In this document: in pieces, positions 53,400 through 63,764 of the stretch | Numbering within the stretch: position 1 is the stretch's first letter | Layout of the letters: every line of letters starts with the position of its first letter | Assembly (NCBI GenBank): GCA_963377175.1 | Contig: CAUJNA010000466.1 | Span: forward strand, 146,501 to 210,500 | Direction: 5' to 3' | Origin: Effrenium voratum | Taxonomy: Eukaryota > Sar > Dinophyceae > Suessiales > Symbiodiniaceae | Length of the DNA: 64,000 nucleotides | The notes under the pieces: generated by a model | What the model was told of the DNA's origin: nothing | Database searches by the model: none | Seen by the model: only the letters and a program-made list of their open reading frames with translations | Program-made: the position numbers and the translations under genes

Positions 53400-53500
53400 G
53401 TCAAAAATGGAGTAACCCCAAAATTGGCACCTGGTGAATGGAAACAATGACTAAAACCTGTGGTCCCCTGGTGGTTTAAATTTGACCCATACCCAATGTG
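53400..53500 (+). repeat. Dispersed ~100-bp family, copy 7
   Basis: CCCCAAAATTGGCACCTGGTG, AATGGAAACAATGACTAAAACC and TTGACCCATACCCAATG. Confidence 0.7.
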
Positions 53501-53504
53501 TCTC

Positions 53505-54900
53505 TGAAACGGCCTCCCCCCAAAGAAATTGTTGTTTTTTGGTTCTCCCTTCTAATCTTTAAAGGGTTCCCTCCAAAACAGTCAACATACGCATCTCAGA
53601 ATCGGCGCTGCGTGTTGTGATACGCTTGGTGATTCGTCGAATGGGTTCAAACAATCGGGTTCCTCTCGGACGTGCACAAGCAATCAAAACCAAATCATTT
53701 ACTAGAACCCTTTGAAACATGTACGGTATTGCGGGCCTAAGTGTCATGTTCCATGCATTTGCAACCAAGCTGACCTCAAAACCTTAAAAGCACAAATGGG
53801 TTTTGGCTAGCACAAAGCAACCCATATTTTAAAGAAAGATGGGGATAGAGAGAGACAAAGAGACAGGTGAAGAAAGGAAGCAAGTGCGCAGCACCCCTCT
53901 TTTTTCACACTGAGAAGAGCTCAGGATGCGCATTCGGCACATCGCTACGCACGTGGTGCCCAGCGTCCTGCGCACAAGCGGTCAAGCCAAACGCACGCCA
54001 CAGCTGCCAGGGGAACTTCATCAATGTTTGACATATAGTGGGTGACAAACAAGTACACCAGCATAGACCCGAGGTAGCAAAAACATGCCAACAATTTCAT
54101 GGGTGTGTTGACCACCCCCCCCTGAAGGGGAAACCCCTGAAAAATAGAAGCTCAAGGGCCTAGCTCCTATTTGCCCTTGTCATGTCCTAATAACCATTTT
54201 GGTCGATTTTGATCTCAATTTCATAGGATGCTGAAGCTCTTTTTTCACATTGGACATCTTAGGCTAGAGCAAAGGGCCAAGGAAGCACGAAGCTCACTGC
54301 GCGTGCACTGTTTGCGTAATTAGGAAGAACAAGTATGCGGAAGCGGAGGAGGAAGAAGGATCAGGAACACTATGTATTCACTTGAACCCATGGCCTTGCT
54401 TTGCCAAAAAACACTCAGTGGCACCCTTATGTTGATCTGAGAAGAGGAGAATTATTTCGTCAGATTAAAAGACCTACCTGAGTTTGCAGCCTGGCTGCCT
54501 GGCTTAAAAATATTTTCTGGCTGGCACAGTCGGCTAGGCACACACGCCTTCTCCAAACGCAACTTTAGCTTTAAAAACTCACTCTTCATGAAAGAAGGCT
54601 TCCCTGACGTTTGGGAAGTTGTTGTCAACTATGTTCAGTCACTCAAACAAGCCATTGGCAGACTATCAATGTTGGGCTGCTCCTTTAGCAATTGAAGTGG
54701 CTAGACGTAGGAGGCATGATTTGCTCACTTCTACTTGAGGCTGCTGGATTTGAAGCCCAGAGTCAGTCATCTTTTGCTTTTTCCAAAGTGGTGGCCCTGT
54801 TTTCAGCGTGGGCCCAAACGCATGTTTGGGTTTGCCTTGCCCTGGAATAGGGGCCCACAGAACGCGCATGCGCCGCTGGGGTGCGTTTAGCAAATGCTTT
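53505..54900. other. No gene recognised
   Basis: About 1.4 kb without repeats or convincing frames, AT-richer than the surroundings. Confidence 0.35.
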
Positions 54901-54902
54901 GG

Positions 54903-56045
54903 TTAAGGCCTGTCGCACTGCTCCTAGCTTGAACTCAAACAACCCTCCACACCAACGAACTCCGCAAACCCAAAAGGCGCGCACTTCTTTTTACGGGTTG
55001 CTTGAAAGAGCACTGGTTGCAGAGCACGCGGCGCACCTGGAGCAGGAGGAATCATTGTCCCCCCTGTGAGACGGAAAGGCTGCCAGACAGGCGTGCCCTG
55101 GCCCTTTCCAAGTGCTGTGAAAAGCGCGGCATGCGTGCCCGCGCATGTGACAGACAGCGGTCTGCACGAAAAAAGGGAGTACCGCGGGTACAGCCCCAGT
55201 GATCAAGGGCAAGGGCAAGCGGCAAGCGTGCCCAAGCCTCTGGTGAGGCACAGAGCGTCTGTGCCTTAGAACCTGCCTGGTATAAGGCAGAGCAGGGTGG
55301 GAGGGTGGGTTTCAATCGAAACAAGGAGCAAAATGGCCACCGCGTACGAGATTCACAACAGGCCCTAAACACAAGGGAAAAGAAAACCCTAAGCGTTAAG
55401 GCCTGTTGCACTGCTCCTAGCTTGAACTCAAACAACCCTCCACATCAACGAACTCCGCAAACCCAAAAGGCGCGCACTTCTTTTTACGGGTTGCTTGAAA
55501 GTAGCACTGGTTGCAGAGCACGCGGCGCACCTGGAGCAGGAGGAATCCTTGTCCCCCCTGTGAGACGGAAAGGATGCCAGACAGGCGTGCCCTGGCCCTT
55601 TCCAAGTGCTGTGAAAAGCGCGGCACACGTGCCCGCGCATGTGACAGACAGCGGTCTGCACGAAAAAAGGGAGTACCGCGGGTACAGCCCCAGTGATCAA
55701 GGGCAAGGGCAAGCGGCAAGCATGCCCAAGCCTCTGGTGAGGCACAGAGCGTCTGTGCCTTAGAACCTGCCTGGTATAAGGCAGAGCAGGGTGGGAAGGT
55801 GGGTTTCAATCGAAACAAGGAGCAAAATGGCCACCGCGTACGAGATTCACAACAGGCCCTAAACACAAGGGAAAAGAAAACCCTAAGCGTTAAGGCCTGT
55901 CGCACTGCTCCTAGCTTGAACTCAAACAACCCTCCACACCAACGAACTCCGCAAACCCAAAAGGCGCGCACTTTTTTTTACGGGTTGCTTGAAAGTAGCA
56001 CTGGTTGCAAAGCACGCGGTGCACCTGGAGCAGGAGGAATCATTC
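54903..56045 (+). repeat. 494-bp tandem repeat, 2.3 copies
   Basis: Units start TTAAGGCCTGT at 54903, 55396 and 55890 (periods 493 and 494). Copies 1 and 2 are nearly identical. Copy 3 follows them closely to about 56043 (CAGGAGGAATCATT) and then stops. The end of the unit (GGAGCAAAATGGCCACCGCG and onward) recurs at 58489-58556. The arrangement beside a retroelement pseudogene suggests these are amplified terminal repeats. ORFs within them are not convincing. Confidence 0.92.
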
Positions 56046-56052
56046 CCCCCCT

Positions 56053-57115
56053 TCAGTGTTTCCAAGCAACCCCGGAAAGCGCTGGGCCAGCTGAGCAACC
56101 GACCACACCCCCCCCTTCAGGCCAGGCAGATGGATTGGAAATCCGCACCCATTTAGGTTTGCTTGTGCATGGGATGCGTGATACATCCTGCACACAATGC
56201 ACAGCCTGCCCACTTATTTCCAAAACCTTGGAACCTTCTGTGACGCAGAGGCCGGGAAGGATACGGCTGGTTTTCAGGTCCCGAGTTAGGCAGCCAGGTG
56301 CGCGGAGGTATGGAGTGCATGGAACCAGGAGGGCTGTTGAGGTCTGCATACAACGGCGCAAGCCAAGACCTGCGGTGCAACGCAATGCTGGTTGCCCAAA
56401 TAACATTGCTCAAGTGTCTTGCGCAGCACTCGTTTGTGTGATAGCAGAGCTTTGACTAGGCTTGCCAATTTCTCCAGCTTGCTTGACATAAGCTGGATTG
56501 AGTCGTGGGAGAAATTGATCTCCCACCCACACCACACAAGGCGGCTCTGGAACTGCAACTCCATTTTTGTTTGGCTTCTGCCACCGTAAGGCTTGTGGCC
56601 ACCACCCAATTGTTGGAGATTTCCTTGTCGAGAAGGTCACGCACGACTTCTGGCTCCTCTTCGGCCGTTTTCCAATTGCCTTCACAGACCTCGAGTTCGG
56701 GCTGTTCTGATGCGTCTGGCGGCAAGGCACTAACGGCCTGTTGGGACGCCATCTTGAAGGTAATCCAACAAGGCAGGTGCAACCTGAATGGCTGTCCTGG
56801 CTCTGGGTCAAGGCTCGGAGGCAAAGGGCGCTGGAGAGCATTGTAGGCAATTTTGACAGCTTCAAGCCCTTCAAGCTCTGAGATTCGGGACGGCCCTGCA
56901 CAACGTGAGACACACTGCGCGCAACCATGTCCTTGCTGCGCAGCCATTGCAGCCAGCTTCGTCAAGGCGAGCAGTGGATGCGTATGATGAACACTGGCGG
57001 CGACCGTGGCACGGAGGCTAGCAAAGGCAGCGCTTGCATAGCTGCGCCCGTTTTGGCGACTCGCTCTGTTCCCACGGCGGCTAGCTGAGGCTGTAAGTAA
57101 CTGGCATGTCTGCAC
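56053..57115 (-). pseudogene. DIRS-like reverse transcriptase, internally deleted
   Basis: Protein fragments of one retroelement lie in several frames. The frame ending at 56456 holds the region before the RT core (LDKEISNNWVVATSL, near residue 165). The next recognisable part, WCGWEINFSHDSIQLMSSK and then LLSHKRVLRKTLEQC, is in another frame (56286-56609) and corresponds to sequence after the catalytic core. IWATSIALHRRSWLAPLYAD follows in a third frame (56153-56413). The palm domain with the double Asp is therefore missing, and at least two frameshifts are present. The conserved phrases match RT families abundant in dinoflagellate genomes; assignment to the DIRS group is from memory of that pattern. 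Confidence 0.65.
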
Positions 57116-57154
57116 GCGTGATCACATCGCGCTGCCAAGGCCTTGATGCAAGGG

Positions 57155-58501
57155 CTATTGCTGCCGAAAGCCCAAGATTTTGAGAAGGTCTTGCCGTGTT
57201 GGCAAGCATGACCCAGACCAAAGCGCACTGCGCTCGCGGAAAGTTAGCTGCTTCCAGCCAGGACATGGCAGGGCGGCTGTTCCCAAACGCCAATCCCGCC
57301 TTTGGAAATCAGCGAAAAAAGACCCCTCTCTGTCATCCAGTCTTTTGTGCTGGGATGGCAAGAGGGCCTGGCACACCATGCATGTGCTCAGGCGTACGCA
57401 AGGCTTTTGGCCAGCATGATTAAGGCGACAGCGCCGGACCAACATAGCTTGAGCAAAGGTATCATCCTGGAGGATGTCGTGTCCTGGGCTGCGGTCTAGG
57501 TCAAAAGGCTCAAAACAGTCAAGGCCAAGTGCCATTGCGCCTGTGAGACCTGCCTGCAAACACATCGAGCAAGCCGAGATCGAGTGACAGCGGGCGAACG
57601 CGCACCCTCCTGCAAGGCTGGGCTTGGCTGCGCTTGCGAGTGCTGTGCTGCAGGAGCGCAAGGCGGACAGGGCAAGGCCGGCTGGGGCATTGCGGCGCGG
57701 AGCGGCATCCGGGCCGGTTCAAGTGAACTTGCTGTGATCCATGCTGGATGCTTCAGCTGACAGTTCAAGAGCGAATCTGCACGAGTCTGAGGTACAAAGG
57801 CGTGTCTGGCGCGCGGCCCTGACTGCAGGGCAGTCACTGCAAGGCAGTTAGAGCTCCTGACACGCGGTGTCAGGCGGCAACCAACCTCTGCGAGGGATGC
57901 CAGTCAAGAGCGCGGCTCAAGACTGTATGACTGAGGTCACGGCATGTGCGCGGGCAGGCGCCGGACCCCACGATTCAAGCCCCACCTGCCAGCCAGTTGT
58001 GGTCTAGAATAGGCAAAGGCACACGGAGGCGGGCGCCAGAAGGCAGCGGCTGAGCGCAACGGAAAATTGTGCAGCGGTTGCTTGCGCAAGACAAAAAGTG
58101 CTGTAGGACGAGCACGCGCAGCTCCGCGTTTTGCAAACAGTATGTGAAGAGCAGGTTCACCAAAAGCGGGAGCAGTTGGGATAAGGCTGCATGGCTAAGG
58201 CGGCTAAATCTCTTTGCGCAAGGTGATGGCAATCCTTGTGATGATACACTCTGCGCTTAGGCAAGACGTACACGGGCCCGACAGGGGGGGCAATGGCCGA
58301 AGGCGTTTGGCAAGGCTCAATGCTGCTGGCATGGAAGTGCACACGGAAATAAAGCAAGCATTTGACTGACGTCACGAAGCTCACAAATGCGGTGTAAGCA
58401 ATGAAGCTGACAGCAAGGCAAAGCAACGTGTCCATGGCGCCAAAAGCTGGGATGTTTCGAAACAAGCGGTTTGAGTTCAAGGCTAGGAGCAAAATGGCCA
58501 C
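57155..58501 (-). pseudogene. Upstream part of the same retroelement
   Basis: Two minus-strand frames, 57155-57661 (168 codons, Cys-rich, with REGSFFADFQRRDWRLG) and 58157-58501 (two hydrophobic segments, then YVLPKRRVYHHKDCHHLA). The latter His/Cys motif is typical of the N-terminal polyprotein region in these elements. Frames and strand agree with the RT remnant, but the interval is broken. Function is lost. Confidence 0.4.
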
Positions 58502-58556
58502 CGCGTACGAGATTCACAACAGGCCCTAAACACAAGGGAAAAGAAAACCCTAAGCG
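58489..58556 (+). repeat. Partial copy of the 494-bp unit
   Basis: GGAGCAAAATGGCCACCGCG through AAAACCCTAAGCG is identical to the end of the tandem unit. It is preceded by GTTTGAGTTCAAGGCTAGGAG, the reverse complement of the unit start, so this end is rearranged. Confidence 0.85.
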
Positions 58557-58979
58557 AAACATCCGGAAAGTGTAGGGGGGGCCCAAAAAAGGCACGCCCG
58601 CTCCAAACAACAAGAGTGTAACAAGAGTGTAAGTCAGTCACCTTGAGTGCTACCGTATGAGTTGCGGGCGAAAACCAAGACCTGAGAACGGATTCAACTC
58701 ACTTTTCATTCAAGCAAAAACTGAGCTCTGGACATGGTAGTTGGCATCGATGTAAAGACCGAGAAAAAGAAAGCTCTCTCCTACGACCGTGACTTCGTTG
58801 GAAGTCACCGGGACAGGATCTCCAAACTGCGCTGCATTTGTGTTCACCTCCAGACTGAGATCGCGCTCAATGTGGATCTGTGCATGTGGATTTTGGTGTT
58901 TTTCCACGTGGCCTAAGGCTGGTGCACCTGAAAGGCGACTGTTTTTTTTCTGTGTGTTACATCTGTGTTAGTTAGAATG

Positions 58980-59590
58980 GCCCTTGCCCATCTTCCATCC
59001 TCCACAACCGCAAACACACATACAACATTTCAAAGCAACCAACCCCCCATAACATCAAACAAATACATCATAACAACCAAGACATAACCCAAACCAAAAA
59101 ATAATCAATCAACCAAGACAGATACAAAACCATAGCAACAACCAATCATCATAAAGCATAGCAACCCCAACTCACAAAAATTATTCAACAAACCAACCAA
59201 TAAGATTGTTGAACAATCCATACCAAAATTATTCAATGAACCAATCACCCCAACAAAATTCAACCAATCAACCATCATCAAAAACCATCTTAAAATTTAG
59301 ATGGCAAGGTCTCCCTCATAGAAAACAATATTGCAAAAAAAAAAGTTGGGCAAGGTCGCCCTTGTTCAAAAACTTATACAACACACATTACAAAACACCG
59401 ACCCACCCAACACCAAACCCGCAATACACAAAGCACCTCCCAAGACAAATACAATAATCCATAACACAATCCCAAACACAAAGCACCTCCCAACACAACA
59501 CCAAACCCAAAGCACAAAACAAAATCCGAAGCACCGCCCAAATCCCACACAATAATCCATAACACAACCCGAAACCCGAAACACAAACTG
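58980..59590. repeat. A/C-rich low-complexity tract
   Basis: Strand-asymmetric CAACCAA, ACACAAAGCACC and CAAACCC words, nearly free of G on the plus strand to about 59290. The hydrophobic minus-strand frames are composition artefacts. Confidence 0.8.
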
Positions 59591-59599
59591 AATGCGTGA

Positions 59600-60054
59600 T
59601 GCGCGAAGCAGGTTGGCCCTCCCATGCGGGAATTGGCACTCGCGGTGCCCGCGGGACCCATGGTAAAGGGGAACCTGTCCGTCTGTGGGGGACAAAAGCA
59701 TGGTGCAGGAAGACCCCCAAATGCTGGTGGCGCGTCAAGCCTCCCACGTAAAGGAAACGTTGGTGGGGGAAGCGGGGCTGTGCGGGGCCGAGTTTTGGGG
59801 GTAGCCTGTAAGAGGCTACAAGCAGGTGGCCTCGACTGTGCCTGGGCAGCCTGGCTGCAAGTGTCCCGATGCGGGAACTCCACAAGCACAAAGCTGCTCG
59901 GGGAATCCGAAGAGGAGAGCGTGTCTGGGGAAGTTAAGTCACTGTCCCTGCGGAAACGCTTGACCACTGCAACCCTGGGGGTAAGTGCGGCACCGCCTGC
60001 CTGGGTCTCCTCATCGGACTCCGCTAGAAAAGCCATTCCAGCAAAAATATGCAA
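59600..60054 (-). pseudogene. Retroelement N-terminal ORF fragment
   Basis: The start of a 226-codon frame: MHIFAGMAFLAESDEETQ, then VVKRFRRDSDLTSP and a Ser/Asp-rich run (SSSDSPSSF). This acidic-serine pattern is typical of the first part of dinoflagellate DIRS-like polyproteins. The frame then runs into the A/C-rich tract. Probably a second, truncated element in the same orientation as the one at 56-58.5 kb. Confidence 0.35.
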
Positions 60055-60574
60055 AAGGACAAGCCAGCCACAAAGCCCACCAAGGCTACGGCCCTCGGAG
60101 AATAGGTATCGCGCGCAGATAGAGGCACTGCAAGAATAATCGGATTTCGCAATGCCGCCTGACCTTTGGCCAGTGCTGAGCGTCTGCGCATATGGTTAAG
60201 CAAAGCAAACCATGGGGCCGGCTCACTGGACGTGCTTATGTCACTGCCAAATGCTGCTCTGACTGTGCTGCGTTGAAAATAGCTCGGCAGTGTTGTTGCA
60301 ACCAATAGCCATGGTCATGCAAAGCAAGCAAGTCAAAGCGAAACTGGAAAAGCAAAGCAAAGCTGTTGAAAATGCAAGCTGGTCCAGTAAGCATGTATGC
60401 TGGCTGTTGCTTGAGCCCAAGTGGCGTACGTTGTCAAGTTGAAACAACAGTGAGTAAACACACTGACCACGGTTGGCCCGAAAGCAGAACATCGCACGCG
60501 AGGTCGGCCCAACGCTGCAGGATGCGTTCTTTTTCCCTACACGAAGCATTCGTGAAGCAAGCGCGAGACAGCAC

Positions 60575-60935
60575 CAGGCAAGGCGCTCTGCGCAAACTGG
60601 TCGGTGCAAGTTGGTCTGCGCAAGTTGCTCTACGCAAGTTGCACTGTGCAAGTTGCTCTGCGCAAGTTGCTCCGCGCAAGTTGCTCCGGCAAGTTGGTCC
60701 CTGCAAGTGGCTCCCTGCAAGTTGCTCTGTGCAAATTGCGCTCCCTGCAAGTTGCTCTGTGCAAGCTGCTCTGTGCAAGTTGCTCTGTGCAAGTTGCTCT
60801 GCGTAAGTTGCTCTGCGCAAGTTGCTCTAGGCAAGGCGCTCTCCGCAAACTGGTCGGCGCAAGTTGGTCTGCGCAAGTTGCTCTGTGCAACTTGCTCTGC
60901 GCAAGTTGCTCTGCGCAAGTTGCTTTAAAATGCAA
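60575..60935 (+). repeat. 14-bp minisatellite
   Basis: About 25 copies of GCGCAAGTTGCTCT with T/C variants (GTGCAAGTTGCTCT). Forms long open frames on both strands. Confidence 0.93.
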
Positions 60936-60954
60936 GTTGCATCTTGCGACGCCC

Positions 60955-61035
60955 GCCCGCGGACCAGGGAGGAATCGAACCCGCGACCCGCCGGTTCCGG
61001 GAGCAGGCGCGCGAACCACGAGACAACTCCCGAGG
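60955..61035 (-). tRNA. tRNA-like fragment, degenerate
   Basis: The reverse strand has GTCGCGGGTTCGATTCCTCC, with a T-loop-like TTCGATT, preceded by a D-arm-like segment. The T stem has a C:C mismatch, the acceptor strands do not pair and the anticodon loop is too large. Best read as a tRNA pseudogene or SINE head between two minisatellites. Confidence 0.25.
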
Positions 61036-61053
61036 ACCAGTTCGAACAACAAA

Positions 61054-61552
61054 AGTCGCAAAAACCTCGAGTTTTTGCACCTCCACCACGCCGATTCCCG
61101 CAGAGGGTTGCGCGAGCACCGCAGAAATCGCAAAAAACCTCGAGTTTTTGCACCTCGACCACGCCGATCCCCGCAGAGGGTCGCGCGGAGCAGGTTGAAC
61201 ATCGCAAAAAAACCTCGAGTTTTTGCACCTCGACCACGCCGATTCCCGCAGAGGGTTGCGCGAGCACAGCAGAAATCGCAAAAAACCTCGAGTTTTTGCA
61301 CCTCGACCACGCCGATCCCGCAGAGGGTCGCGCGGAGCAGGTTGAACATCGCAAAAAACCTCGAGTTTTTGCACCTCGACCACGCCGATCCCCGCAGAGG
61401 GTCGCGCGGGAACTTTAGAAATCGCAAAAAACCATGGGTTTTTGCACCTCGACCACGCCGATCCCCGCAGAGGGTCGCGCGAGCACCGCAGAAATCGCAA
61501 AAAACCATGGGTTTTTGCACCATCGACCACGCCGATCCCCGCAGAGGGTCGA
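61054..61552 (+). repeat. 73-75-bp tandem repeat with palindromic core
   Basis: Seven units. The first five have the core GCAAAAAACCTCGAGTTTTT, with CTCGAG at 61066, 61139, 61214, 61287 and 61360. The last two have CCATGG instead (61432, 61505). The spacer alternates between GCGCGAGCACCGCAG and GCGCGGAGCAGGTTGAAC types. The invariant part includes CACGCCGATCCCCGCAGAGG. Confidence 0.95.
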
Positions 61553-61619
61553 TTTTCGTGTAGTGTCGTCGGCACTACCCCGCCGCCCTAAGAAGAGATT
61601 TTAACTCCTCGCAAGTCAA

Positions 61620-61935
61620 TTGCACTTGACTCCTTGCACTTGCAACTTGCACTTGACTCCTTGCTTGTTTCAAGGAGTCATTGCAAGGAGTCATTGCAAG
61701 GAGTCATGAGAGCCATTGCAAGTTGCAAGGAGCCAAGTGCATGGAGTCAAGTGCAAGTCGCAAGTGCACGGAGTTAAGTGCAAGTTGCAAGTGCAAGGGG
61801 CCAAGTGCAAGGAGCCAAGTGCAAGGAGCCAAGTGCATGGAGTCAAGTGCAAGTTGCAAGTGCGTGGAGTCAAGTGCAAGTTGCAAGCGCAAGGAGTCAA
61901 GTGCAAGTTGCAAGTGCAAGGAGTCAAGCGCAAGT
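61620..61935 (+). repeat. GCAAGGAGTCA minisatellite, forward
   Basis: Irregular units built from AAGGAGTCAAGTGCAAGTTG and AGTGCAAGGAGCCA. Confidence 0.93.
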
Positions 61936-61944
61936 TGCAATCCT

Positions 61945-62275
61945 TGCCATGACTCCTTGCAATGACTCCTTGCAATGACTCCTTGCAATGACTCCTTGCA
62001 ATGACTCCTTGCAATGACTCCTTGCAATGACTCCTTGCAATGACTCCTTGCAATGACTCCTTGCAATGACTCCTTGCAATGACTCCTTGCAATGACTGCT
62101 TGCAATGACTCCTTGCAATGACTCCTTGCAATGACTCCTTGCAATGACTCCTTGCCATGACTCCTTGCAATGACTCCTTGCAAGACTCCTTGCCATGACT
62201 CCTTGCAATGACTCCTTGCAATGACTCCTTGCAATGACTCCTTGCAATGACTTTCACGATGATGATTCCTTGCAA
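61945..62275 (-). repeat. Same minisatellite, reversed, 13-bp unit
   Basis: About 24 regular copies of TGACTCCTTGCAA, the reverse complement of the forward words. The strand switch is at about 61936-61945. Confidence 0.95.
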
Positions 62276-62426
62276 TGACACCTTGTAATGACTCTCATGA
62301 GAACAACTCAAGTGAACCCAGCGGAAGAACCCTTCGCCATGCTTTCGGGAAAAAACCCAAAAACCCATAACCCCGAACTGGGGGATGTCGGACTTTCCTC
62401 ATTTTGGTCAGGAGCGCTGCTCCACT

Positions 62427-63760
62427 TCACTTCGGAAGGTTCTGTTCAAAGCACACGACCCATTGCTCAATCTTCCCAGCCATCTCTGGCTGTTTCACTG
62501 TCTGCACAGTCTTCCACTTATCAAACTGAAACTGCGGAACGACAAAGAAGAATTTGGCTTTGCTGTCATGCTTCTTGCAAAGCGCATCCACAATCTTATA
62601 CGCCTGCGCCTTCTTCACGTCCCTTGCCTTGCCACCGTCATTGAAGGTGATGTTATGTTTATCGGCAATCGTCAGCTGAAAAACGCCCTGTGAGGCCCAT
62701 GAGTCAAAGGCAGGAAAGTGTTTGCTCTGCGGCTGGTAGTATTCGCCATCCTTGATGTCTGCTGCGGTTGCCCGAAATCACTCCTTCAAGACCACCTTGG
62801 AGTTCCTGTTGTATCAAAACCTGGCTCGGAGCTTGAACTTGCCGATGGACTTGTCCTGCATGAACTGGTGCTCTTCCTCAAACAATGCAAAATCGATGCC
62901 CGTAATCATCCCATCATCAATACGATCCCAAAGAGCTTGGGCTCGTTTTGCTCTGTTTCGCTTCACCAGCTCTTGCCGAACATAGGGAGACGACAACTGC
63001 ACATCAAGCTAAAATTCAGCTTTGGGTGCATCTTCACCAGCAAACGCTTATAACTTTCATGTCAGACGGTACTTTCAGACATTGCAGGGCATCTCCGGAC
63101 TGCACGGCCTCATCGAGCCTCTCCTTGTCATTGACTGCCCTTGTCTCGCCCAATCGCAAAACAAGCCACCAAACACGCCGAAGCGTTCCTCGACAACCTC
63201 CTTATCAGGTTGTGTAGAGCCACGACTTCTTCACTCGAGATCTCCTTCAACGTCCATGGTGGCATAAGGAACTGCCCACTGCAGTTGTCAGCTTTGTTGA
63301 AATGCTCGGTGTTGGAAGCTGCGGTCTCCGGCCTCCGCGCAGAGGTAATCCACAAAGACTGGCAAAAGACCCCAGGTTCCATATCAATGTCGGCATCCAT
63401 GATACACAAAGCTTTTTGAAGGATCGACTTCAAGGTCCTGACATCCACCAGCGAAAGATGTCGTCCCTCTGGTGCAGAAAAACAGGCAAGTCTTTAAGCT
63501 CACTGTCTTGGAAGCGACGCCAGATTAAATATACCATAAAATTGGACTTGACGAGCCCAGCAAAGACATCCTATGAGGTTTTTTCTTCAACATGACGGCA
63601 ATCTCTTTGTAGCAGTCCCGCACGTAGAACTGCTTTTCGTCCCAAATTTCTTGTGTTTCCGTTCTGAGAACTTGCGCTTCCAGCTCTCCATCATCCAAAG
63701 CTCGTGCGAAGGCCTTGACATTCTCGGGAACATCGCTCTGAACCTAAAGCAGCCACAGAA
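62427..63760 (-). pseudogene. RHS-like P-loop ATPase, frameshifted
   Basis: Successive pieces of one protein in changing frames on the minus strand. VRDCYKEIAVML lies near 63600. A degenerate Walker A (AGLVKSNFMVY) lies near 63550, then QRDDIFRWW. A Walker B / sensor region with the tail FLMPPWTLKEI is in 63128-63448. VVEERFGVFGG (about 63170-63205) is in another frame, followed by SSPYVRQELVKRNR (62814-63002). After two in-frame TGA codons (62814-62816, 62778-62780) comes the C-terminal domain with YYQPQSKHFPAFDSW and FFFVVPQFQFDKW, ending at 62427. The order matches RHS (retrotransposon hot spot) / Crinkler-type NTPases, which are numerous in dinoflagellates. At least four frame changes and the lost glycine in the P-loop indicate a dead copy. 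Confidence 0.65.
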
Positions 63761-63764
63761 ACAT

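Noticed and set aside
59374..59890. Hydrophobic minus-strand frames resembling membrane protein
   Set aside because: Produced by the A/C-rich tract (GT-rich on the minus strand), giving Cys/Leu/Val/Gly only.
60604..61563. 319-codon frame rich in KLLCASCSAQ
   Set aside because: Spans a 14-bp and a 73-bp minisatellite; period artefact.
1..62290. CRISPR-like arrays among the tandem repeats
   Set aside because: Repeats are contiguous with no unique spacers, and the genome is eukaryotic.
61691..62368. 225-codon minus-strand frame of HCKESLQGVIARS repeats
   Set aside because: 13-bp minisatellite artefact.
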